A program made the translations under genes and the position numbers. DNA of 5,531 nt from JBEGQX01 sp041180805. GTDB lineage: Bacteria > Planctomycetota > Planctomycetia > Gemmatales > Gemmataceae. The DNA lies in the NCBI GenBank assembly GCA_041180805.1, contig JBEGQX010000292.1, positions 1-5,531 of the forward strand. The letters run 5' to 3'. Each line of letters starts with the position of its first letter. Position 1 is the first letter of the stretch. Positions 1 to 5,531 of this stretch are shown here, piece by piece. Below the pieces are notes generated by a model. The model was given only the letters and a program-made list of their open reading frames with translations, searched no databases and was not told where the DNA came from.

Positions 1-854
1 TTATAGACCTGAGGAAAATTGGTGGTTTGAGGAAGGTATTGCCTTTAACACACATCGGTTTTCTTTTTGGAGCACTTGCTCTGGCTGGTTTTCCTTTGTT
101 TGCAGGTTTCTGGAGCAAGGACGAAATTCTATCCCTTGCACATGAGGCATCGAAGCTGGATCGACTGAACCCAATCTTTTATATCTTCATATGGCTGGTT
201 GGAATAACCGTGGCATTTCTGACAGCCCTATATACCTTTAGGGCTTATTTCCTTGCTTTCTGGGGGCCTCTCAAGCTTCCAGAGGAAACTCATGGCCATG
301 CACATGAATCAAAACCTGTTATGACAATTCCACTTTTGGTTCTAAGTGTTTTCGCTTTGGGTTTTGGATTTTTGATTTCCGGTGAGACAAAATATTCGCT
401 TGCTGGTTTCTTTTCCCACATCAGACTGCCAGGTTTGAACTCAAAATATGTTTTGGATTCTCATGCGTCCCATGATTGGTTGACGGTTGGTATCGCGACG
501 CTTGCCGGCCTTCTTGGAATGGGAATTGCCTGGTTTTTGTATGGAAGAAAAACGGTGGATTTGGAAACAGCACATTCCAAACCTTCGGGATTTTTATTTC
601 AATTATCCAAAAACAGGTTCTTTATCGATGAGATATACGGGAAATTAATTGTTGCTCCCCTTCGAGGAGTTTTTGTATTTGCCAAAATTTTCGATCAATA
701 CATTCTGGATGGGATCGTGGATATGGTTGCGCATGTGCCAAGACTACTGGCAAGGCTTGTCCAGCCAATCCAAAATGGTTTGGTTCAGTTTTATGCTCTA
801 GCAATGGTTTTGGCTGTGGCGGTTTTCCTATTGGCTCTTGCAAGAACGATGTGA
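1..854 (+). CDS. nuoL: NADH-quinone oxidoreductase subunit L (C-terminal part, 5' end outside window)
   Basis: Membrane subunit L of complex I, the distal antiporter-like proton pump. The reading frame is open to the left edge (first full codon at 3-5) and gives 283 residues before TGA at 852-854; the family is usually about 600-700 residues, so over half is missing. The opening residues IDLRKIGGLRKVLPLTHIGF match the loop just before TM12. The TM12 motif FWSKDEI follows, with the Lys-Asp pair at codons 117-122, equivalent to E. coli NuoL Lys399/Asp400. Hydrophobic helices lie at window residues about 19-37, 57-83, 106-124 and 161-179. Residues about 198-258 (starting FFIDEIYGKL, containing VPRLLARLVQP) correspond to the long lateral amphipathic helix, and a last membrane helix at about 261-281 anchors it. 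The His-rich HGHAHES loop is common in NuoL. The TTG at 27 is internal and is not the start. The stop lies 7 bases before nuoM. Identification is secure. Confidence 0.96.
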   Translation, partial: IDLRKIGGLRKVLPLTHIGFLFGALALAGFPLFAGFWSKDEILSLAHEASKLDRLNPIFYIFIWLVGITVAFLTALYTFRAYFLAFWGPLKLPEETHGHAHESKPVMTIPLLVLSVFALGFGFLISGETKYSLAGFFSHIRLPGLNSKYVLDSHASHDWLTVGIATLAGLLGMGIAWFLYGRKTVDLETAHSKPSGFLFQLSKNRFFIDEIYGKLIVAPLRGVFVFAKIFDQYILDGIVDMVAHVPRLLARLVQPIQNGLVQFYALAMVLAVAVFLLALARTM

Positions 855-861
855 TTTCATC

Positions 862-2565
862 ATGAATTATCTCCTACTTGAAATTCTGTTTTTGCCACTG
901 ATTGCAGCATTCGTTCTATTGCTGTTTAAGTCAAAGCCTGTTGCAACCATTAGAACTATTGCCATTTTGTTTGGTTTGGTAAGTTTCGGCCTTTCTTGCA
1001 AAGTGGTAAATGATTATTTGCCAAAGGTAGAAAAACAAAGGGACCTATTACATCAAAAGCAAACCTTTGTTCCCTATGATTCCATTCGTTTGGAGTTGAT
1101 AAGGTTTTCGCCATCAAATCCTGAATTTCCCGCTTCTGGTGCTTTGAATTTTTACATAGGAATTGACGGGCTTAATGTTTTTCTGATCCCCTTGGCCTCG
1201 GGATTGTTTCTGGCAGCAATATTCGCTGCATGGAACTCCATCACTGTAAACGCCGCAATTTTTTACACGCTTTTGGCAATCTTGCACTTTGCGACTTTGG
1301 GTGCATTTTTGTCTTTTGATATTATTCAGTTTTACACGTTTTTTGAGTTTACCTTGGTTCCCTTACTATTCCTTATCGCTTTGTGGGGAGGGGCCAATAG
1401 GCTTTATGCGGCAAGGAAAATCTTCATTTATACCCTGGCCGGTGGTCTATTTACCCTGCTTGGAATCATAACTCTTGTTTCTGCGATGCATCAGGAGTCG
1501 GTTATCACCAATCATGAAAAGCCAATAACTTTTTCGATTCCGGAATTGGTCACTGCGTCAAGTCAAACATCAGAAATTGTGCAAAAAGCTGTTCCTGAAA
1601 CAGATGGAAAATATTTACGCGATTGGAACAGTGTTCAAAAATGGATATTTATGTTTCTTATGATTGGGTTCGCTGTCAAAGTGCCGGTGGTCCCTGTGAA
1701 TACCTGGCAACCCACTGGTTATTTCGAGGCCCCGACAAGTGTCACCCTAATAATGAGTGGAATTTTAGCCAAGCTTGGTGTTTTTGGGTTTATCAGGATT
1801 TGCTTACCAATTCTTCCAAACGCATCTTCAGAATTTGGGGCCATGCTTTTTATTGCCTTGGGTGTGGTTGGAGTATTGTACGGAGCAGCTTGTGCCATAG
1901 CACAGGATGATATTCGAAAAATGCTGGCATACAGTTCCCTTAGCCATCTTGGTTTTTGCATGGTTGGTGCCTTTTCATTGAACGAAACCGGATTATCCGG
2001 AGCGATGGTCCAAATGATCAATCACGGTATTAACATTGGGATTATGTTTTTCCTTTGCGAAGGTTTGTTGCAGAGGTATGGAACAACAAGGTTTAAGGAT
2101 TTGCAGGGATTGGGATCACGGATAAAAATGTTCTCTGGTTTCATGGTCTTTTTTGTGATGTGTAGTGTTGGCCTTCCAGGGCTAAATGGTTTTGTCGGAG
2201 AATTATTGTGCGTGCTCGGTTTGTTTGATGCTCGGACGACGCTTTTTTCTGGAAAGGTCCTCGCGGGATTTGTTTCTTTGGGAATGGTTCTTGGGGCATG
2301 GTATTTCCTGGGTATGCTTATGAAGGTGTTTTTCCAAGGTTTGGAAGAACCGGTATTTAAAAAGCAGGAAAATACCAGTGATATAACAACACTCGAAAAG
2401 ATCCTTGTTATTCCAACCGCTTTGTTGTGTTTATACCTGGGTGTTTTTCCACAGGGATTGATTGATACTATCAGGCCGGAAACCCATCTCATTTCAAAGG
2501 TAATCGCAAAATCGAACCAGCATTTGCCAAAATGGGCGGTCGATTCTGGAAATAAAACAAGGTGA
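862..2565 (+). CDS. nuoM: NADH-quinone oxidoreductase subunit M, complete, with divergent TM7-TM8 motif
   Basis: Antiporter-like proton-pumping subunit M of complex I, in the inner membrane between NuoL and NuoN. It has 567 residues against about 500-530 usually. About 14 membrane helices can be drawn, the first at 3-22 and the last at 512-533. Key channel residues are present: Glu162 in FFEFTLVPLL (TM5), Lys273 in FAVKVPVVP (TM7), Lys304 in GILAKLG (TM8) and Glu446 in GFVGELL (TM12); the family signatures GIDGLNVF (100-107) and AYSSLSHLGF (356-365) are also present. Two oddities stand out. The usual HTWLPDAH after TM7 reads NTWQPTGY (280-287), and the TM6-TM7 loop (about 209-258) is hydrophilic and roughly 25 residues longer than in E. 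coli. A hydrophilic tail of about 30 residues follows the last helix. The ATG at 862 is chosen because it leads straight into TM1; a TTG at 838 in the same frame would overlap nuoL and add a non-membrane leader. No strong Shine-Dalgarno precedes it, so coupling to nuoL translation is likely. Confidence 0.96.
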   Translation: MNYLLLEILFLPLIAAFVLLLFKSKPVATIRTIAILFGLVSFGLSCKVVNDYLPKVEKQRDLLHQKQTFVPYDSIRLELIRFSPSNPEFPASGALNFYIGIDGLNVFLIPLASGLFLAAIFAAWNSITVNAAIFYTLLAILHFATLGAFLSFDIIQFYTFFEFTLVPLLFLIALWGGANRLYAARKIFIYTLAGGLFTLLGIITLVSAMHQESVITNHEKPITFSIPELVTASSQTSEIVQKAVPETDGKYLRDWNSVQKWIFMFLMIGFAVKVPVVPVNTWQPTGYFEAPTSVTLIMSGILAKLGVFGFIRICLPILPNASSEFGAMLFIALGVVGVLYGAACAIAQDDIRKMLAYSSLSHLGFCMVGAFSLNETGLSGAMVQMINHGINIGIMFFLCEGLLQRYGTTRFKDLQGLGSRIKMFSGFMVFFVMCSVGLPGLNGFVGELLCVLGLFDARTTLFSGKVLAGFVSLGMVLGAWYFLGMLMKVFFQGLEEPVFKKQENTSDITTLEKILVIPTALLCLYLGVFPQGLIDTIRPETHLISKVIAKSNQHLPKWAVDSGNKTR

Positions 2566-2566
2566 G
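2559..2566 (+). promoter_or_regulatory. Probable ribosome binding site of nuoN overlapping the nuoM stop codon
   Basis: The bases AAGGTGAG resemble the AAGGAGG Shine-Dalgarno core with one change and end 12 bases before the nuoN ATG, slightly farther than ideal. They include the nuoM TGA stop at 2563-2565, so a ribosome finishing nuoM would sit over the site, which fits coupled translation. This is the clearest Shine-Dalgarno-like site of the three internal starts; those of nuoM and the phosphotransferase gene are weak or absent. Confidence 0.45.
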
Positions 2567-2578
2567 ACTGGAATAATC

Positions 2579-4129
2579 ATGGAAGCTGCTGTTGTTTTGC
2601 AAAATTCTTTAAAATTTTTAGTTCCTGAGGCATTCCTTATTGCCTTTGGAACATTAATGCTTTTGGTTTCACCATTCCTTCGCGCCAAGCTCCCTTGGGG
2701 TATTATTTCGATTGCTGGCGTTCTTGGGGCCTATTCTCTTCTCTGGCAGGTCCCTCGCGATATTTTTCCGACAGATTCTCTTTACTTGCAGCCAGTTCTC
2801 CAAGATCAGCTTTCTACCTTTGTCAGGCATTTTGCCATAGGCATGGGATTCTTTTTTATCCTTCTGTTTTGGGCTGCAAATCAGGAAAAATACAGCCCTG
2901 AAATCTTCGCGATGATTATTTTCCAGGTTACAGGATGTTCAATTGTTTCTAGCTCCAATGATTTGATTGTTTTGTTTCTGGGATTGGAGTTGATAAGTAT
3001 CCCTTCTTACATCCTTTTATTTCTTGGAGGCAATTCAAAGGCTTCAATGGAGGCCACATTAAAATATTTTTACCTGAGTGTGCTTTTTGCTGGCATGCTG
3101 TTGTTTGGTTTCAGTTATATGTTTGGTTTGACAGGATCCACGAATATTTCTTTGATACAAGATACCTTCCTTGCTAACAAAAATCCTGTGCCGATGGTTG
3201 TGATCCCTGTCATTGCAATTGTCGCAGGGCTGGGTTTTAAAGTAAGTCTTGTTCCTTTCCATTTTTATGCACCCGATGTATATCAAGGTACTTCGTTTCG
3301 TGCCGCTTCAATGCTTGCAACGGTACCCAAGGTGGCTGGTTTTGTCGCATTGTTAAGGCTATTTGGTTTTGCCATGGTAGGCCAGCAATCCGGTTCACTA
3401 GGGGATTCCATTAGTCTTTTGTTCTGGATCTTGGCAGCAATAACCATGTGTCTTGGATCCACCATGGCCTTGCTGCAGAGGAATTTAGGAAGAATTCTGG
3501 CTTTCTCAAGCATCACTCATTCTGGCTACCTGATGATGGCCCTCTCGGTTGCTCCCAAGTTAGCTCCAGACCATGGAGTTGACCTGGTTGGAGGGGTTTT
3601 GTTTTATCTCTTCGCGTACTTTTTTGCGACTTATGGAGTATTTGCCATCCTAGAGGCATTACAAAATCAAGAAAGGAAAATTGTTGATTGGGATGATTTG
3701 GCGGGAACTTCTGTAACTAATCCATGGCTTGCTGCCATTCTTGTTTTGTTCCTTTTCAGTCTTACTGGAATCCCCCTAACCGGCGGTTTTCTAGCGAAAT
3801 TTCTTATGATTTTTAGTGCAGCCAGTGTGCCATTCAATTCGGAAAATAATATTTCCGTGGAAACTCATAATGTTTACTTGTTGCTCGCTGTTATTGCTGT
3901 TGTTAACGCAGCGATTGGCGCATGGTTTTATCTGAAAATTGTGTCTGGCTTATACTTTAAACCCTCGGTGTGGCCACAGGAAAGAAAGTTGGCTTTGCGA
4001 CCCATATTTCTTGCTATTGGGTTGGCGGCAATAGCAACTATTGTTTTGGGGGTTTACCCAAAGGCGATTTTTAAATCCAAATTATTTCGCGGATCTGGTG
4101 ATTCAGTAATTGTTGGTTCTTTAAAATAA
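2579..4129 (+). CDS. nuoN: NADH-quinone oxidoreductase subunit N, complete
   Basis: Antiporter-like subunit N of complex I, the proton-pumping membrane subunit nearest the quinone-reducing end of the three. It has 516 residues, slightly longer than the usual 480-500, with about 14 membrane helices from residue 12 to 492. Key residues seen are Glu137 in FLGLELISIPSYIL (TM5), Lys221 in GLGFKVSLVPFHFYAPDVYQ (TM7), Lys251 in TVPKVAGF (TM8) and Lys407 in TGGFLAKF (TM12), corresponding to E. coli Glu133, Lys217, Lys247 and Lys395. His228 and the PDVYQGT motif are intact, unlike the matching region of NuoM here. After PDVYQGT the common PTPVTAF-type stretch is replaced by SFRAASMLA; I recall similar variants in planctomycetes. 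The other signature, AFSSITHSGYLMM (308-320), is present. The ATG lies 13 bases after the nuoM stop and just before TM1. It is last of the nuo genes, in the usual L-M-N order. Confidence 0.96.
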   Translation: MEAAVVLQNSLKFLVPEAFLIAFGTLMLLVSPFLRAKLPWGIISIAGVLGAYSLLWQVPRDIFPTDSLYLQPVLQDQLSTFVRHFAIGMGFFFILLFWAANQEKYSPEIFAMIIFQVTGCSIVSSSNDLIVLFLGLELISIPSYILLFLGGNSKASMEATLKYFYLSVLFAGMLLFGFSYMFGLTGSTNISLIQDTFLANKNPVPMVVIPVIAIVAGLGFKVSLVPFHFYAPDVYQGTSFRAASMLATVPKVAGFVALLRLFGFAMVGQQSGSLGDSISLLFWILAAITMCLGSTMALLQRNLGRILAFSSITHSGYLMMALSVAPKLAPDHGVDLVGGVLFYLFAYFFATYGVFAILEALQNQERKIVDWDDLAGTSVTNPWLAAILVLFLFSLTGIPLTGGFLAKFLMIFSAASVPFNSENNISVETHNVYLLLAVIAVVNAAIGAWFYLKIVSGLYFKPSVWPQERKLALRPIFLAIGLAAIATIVLGVYPKAIFKSKLFRGSGDSVIVGSLK

Positions 4130-4137
4130 ATGTAACC

Positions 4138-5100
4138 ATGATTGTTCCGGATAAACTTCCTCCGCTATTTGGTTTGCCGGGAGCATGGGAAAAAATACTT
4201 GTAAGTCTGGGCCTATCTGGCAGGCCGTTGGTGAAAGTTTCTTATAAAGAGTCCTCTTTTATTTTCAAAGCCATCTCTCAGGAATACAGAGAAAAGCATT
4301 TTAAGGTTTGGAACTGCTTAGATCATGTTAAAAAACGAGGATTCAATTTATTACCCAATTTTGTCGTGCCATTTAAAGGTGGCTCGGAAGCATACTATGC
4401 TGATTATTTCTGGGAATGCGCAAAGTGGGTTCCTGGTGAATCATTGGATTATCAAAAAGAAAAAAGTTATCTTTATAACGCTTTTGAAGTATTAGCGGAT
4501 TTTCACCACGCATTATCCACTATCAAAGCCGAGAAATCTTTGGCTTCGTGTCCGTTATTAAAAAGAAGATCTATTCTTAACGATTTTCATGAATACATGT
4601 TAAAAGTGAAGATTAGGGAAATTGAATCAGATTTTATGAAGGAGGTCGTTCATTTAATGGCGGGGTTGCTTCCTGTTGTGCTTCCCAAATTTGAAAGAAT
4701 CAACGATTCCAAATTCGTGCAATGGTGTTGGGGTGATTCAAGGCTGGCTAATTTTATTTTTAATAACCAAAAAGTTGTAGGGATAATTGATTTTGAGGCA
4801 ATGAAAGTTAATCCATTGGAGGCTGATTTTGCCAGATTGATGGCTGACTTTGAACCATGGGAAGATTCGAATTGGCAAAAAGCCTTGGAAGCGTACGATG
4901 ATTTTGGTTCGTTGGATGTTTCATTGGCTAAGTTTTATTGTTTATCAGGCCTGGCATGTGCGTTAGTTCGGTGGGCTAAATGGCTTACTATTCCCTGCGA
5001 TTCAATTCAATTAAACCAACAGCGGTTAATAAGAGGAAATGAAATTCTGGAAAGACTTAATAAATGGAAAAAGCACGGATTTGAAACCCGTGCTTTTTGA
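4138..5100 (+). CDS. APH-fold phosphotransferase (aminoglycoside/choline/homoserine kinase-like), substrate unknown
   Basis: Predicted soluble small-molecule or protein kinase-like enzyme of 320 residues, a normal length for the APH family. The N-lobe has Lys44 in SFIFKAIS as a candidate ATP-binding lysine. The hinge-like stretch YFWECAKWVPGESL (90-103) and the helix with LADFHHAL (119-126) follow. The catalytic loop reads WCWGDSRLANFIF (196-208), with Asp200 as likely catalytic base and Asn205 as metal ligand. The second metal site is VGIIDFEAM (214-222) with Asp218. The usual His of HGD is Trp198; WGD variants are known in ACAD10-like APH proteins. The C-terminal part ADFARLMADFEPW to LVRWAKWL resembles a group I recall from planctomycetes. 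No signal peptide or membrane helix is seen. The ATG lies 8 bases after nuoN with no clear Shine-Dalgarno, so it is probably co-transcribed with nuo. The last codons (from about 5068) form a terminator hairpin. Fold is likely; substrate cannot be named, and drug resistance should not be assumed. Confidence 0.8.
   Translation: MIVPDKLPPLFGLPGAWEKILVSLGLSGRPLVKVSYKESSFIFKAISQEYREKHFKVWNCLDHVKKRGFNLLPNFVVPFKGGSEAYYADYFWECAKWVPGESLDYQKEKSYLYNAFEVLADFHHALSTIKAEKSLASCPLLKRRSILNDFHEYMLKVKIREIESDFMKEVVHLMAGLLPVVLPKFERINDSKFVQWCWGDSRLANFIFNNQKVVGIIDFEAMKVNPLEADFARLMADFEPWEDSNWQKALEAYDDFGSLDVSLAKFYCLSGLACALVRWAKWLTIPCDSIQLNQQRLIRGNEILERLNKWKKHGFETRAF
5068..5098. terminator. Probable bidirectional intrinsic terminator inside the phosphotransferase gene 3' end
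   Basis: AAAAAGCACGG at 5068-5078 is a perfect inverted repeat of CCGTGCTTTTT at 5088-5098, with a 9-base loop (5079-5087). The core is six base pairs, five of them G-C, flanked by five A-T pairs, so either strand gives a hairpin ending in a T run. On the + strand the T5 run is followed by GATTTTG, adding more U. It would end the nuo-phosphotransferase transcript rightward and the rpsI transcript leftward. The repeat encodes the last residues of the phosphotransferase, and its final T is the first base of that gene's TGA stop. No folding program was run. Confidence 0.8.
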
Positions 5101-5115
5101 TTTTGAATCGATTTA

Positions 5116-5531
5116 TTAACGCTTGGAGAATTGGAAACTCTTGCGAGCACCTTTGCGACCATATTTCTTGCGTTCTTTCATTCTGCCATCTCGAGTGAGA
5201 TAACCAGAATCGCGAAGCTTCTTCGCCAAGGTTACCGGAGCTGCAGCCCCTTCTTCAACTGGCTGTTCTTGAACGGTTTCAAGACCAAACATTTCCTTCA
5301 GTGCACGGGCAATTCCCTGGCTGATTGCACCGGCTTGACCGGAAAAACCGCCACCATGAACATTCACGAAAACATCTACACGTTTGGTGACGTCAGCTAA
5401 AGCTAATGGACCTGTGACAAGGTTACGATCTTTTTCTTCGGTCAGATATTCCTGTAGAGGGCGGTCATTGATAATAAGGTTACCTTTACCTTCACAAATC
5501 CTTACGCGGGCAACAGCAGTTTTTCTTCTGC
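5116..5531 (-). CDS. rpsI: 30S ribosomal protein S9 (uS9), N-terminal end outside window
   Basis: Small-subunit ribosomal protein S9, whose C-terminal tail reaches the decoding centre P site. On the minus strand 137 full codons run from the right edge to TAA at 5116-5118. The visible protein begins RRKTAVARVRI, the typical S9 start region, so only about ten residues are missing; the partial codon at the edge (NGC) fits the usual Gly before it. The signature VNVHGGGFSGQAGAISQGIA is intact, followed by LTRDGRMKERKKYG, and the end GARKSFQFSKR is the classic SKR tail. GTG at 5365-5367 is the internal Val of VNVHGGG, not the start. Between the IARALKEMFG helix and LAKKLRDSGYLTRD there is an extra acidic/Ala-Pro segment (codons 5230-5283) of about 18 residues where most S9 proteins have only a short link. 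The gene converges on the phosphotransferase gene with 15 bases between stop codons. rplM is the usual upstream partner, but lies outside this window. Confidence 0.96.
   Translation of the reverse strand, partial: RRKTAVARVRICEGKGNLIINDRPLQEYLTEEKDRNLVTGPLALADVTKRVDVFVNVHGGGFSGQAGAISQGIARALKEMFGLETVQEQPVEEGAAAPVTLAKKLRDSGYLTRDGRMKERKKYGRKGARKSFQFSKR

Noticed and set aside
27..29. TTG as a possible start of the first gene
   Set aside because: The same frame is open upstream to the window edge and encodes the NuoL-like residues IDLRKIGG, so this codon is an internal Leu of nuoL.
838..861. TTG at 838 as nuoM start
   Set aside because: It lies within nuoL and would add MQERCDFI before a natural NuoM N-terminus; the ATG at 862 leads directly into TM1.
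2022..2492. 156-codon open frame on the minus strand inside nuoM
   Set aside because: It lies wholly opposite a well-conserved nuoM; its protein (rich in Lys, Pro, Asn, Ser) looks like the antisense of membrane-helix codons and has no recognised motif.
4130..4135. Start-stop ATGTAA between nuoN and the phosphotransferase gene
   Set aside because: Minimal start-stop elements can influence translation, but there is no ribosome binding site here and a six-base match is easily chance.
4138..5100. Aminoglycoside resistance gene
   Set aside because: The APH fold covers many housekeeping kinases; the chromosomal operon setting, lack of mobile-element signs and divergent catalytic loop give no support for a resistance role.
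5131..5400. 89-codon open frame on the plus strand opposite rpsI
   Set aside because: The minus strand carries an unmistakable S9 through the whole stretch; the plus-strand translation has no recognisable family feature.
1..5531. Mobile elements, CRISPR arrays, tRNA genes or integration sites
   Set aside because: I saw no direct-repeat arrays, transposase-like frames, tRNA-like folds or terminal inverted repeats; apart from 7-15 base gaps the window is fully coding.

Overview
The window is compact bacterial chromosomal DNA, rather AT-rich by eye. It holds the distal end of a respiratory complex I (nuo) operon, a kinase-like gene that rides at its end, and a convergent ribosomal protein gene. 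The organism is probably a member of the Planctomycetota. I base this on details of the proteins (the NuoN loop after the FHFYAPDVYQGT motif, the S9 stretch LAKKLRDSGYLTRD, and the C-terminal half of the phosphotransferase), all of which resemble planctomycete proteins as I remember them. No search was run, so the phylum is an inference of moderate confidence and the genus is unknown.

Layout. Bases 1-854 (+) encode the C-terminal part of NuoL, which is open at the left edge. Bases 862-2565 (+) are a complete nuoM, 2579-4129 (+) a complete nuoN, and 4138-5100 (+) an APH-fold phosphotransferase. Gaps between these four genes are only 7, 13 and 8 bases, so they are almost certainly one transcript. 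A strong inverted repeat at 5068-5098 lies inside the last codons of the phosphotransferase gene and looks like a two-way terminator. Fifteen bases further on, rpsI (30S protein S9) ends on the opposite strand and runs off the right edge just short of its start. There is no gene-free stretch longer than 15 bases.

How the genes work together. NuoL, NuoM and NuoN are the three antiporter-like subunits that form the proton-pumping membrane arm of NADH:quinone oxidoreductase. The main charged residues of the channels (Glu in TM5, Lys in TM7, Lys in TM8, and Lys or Glu in TM12) can be found in NuoM and NuoN, and the TM12 Lys-Asp pair in the NuoL part. The complex therefore looks functional. The notable departures are a rewritten TM7-TM8 motif and an enlarged TM6-TM7 loop in NuoM, the phosphotransferase joined to the operon, the terminator built into coding sequence, and an acidic/Ala-Pro insertion in S9.
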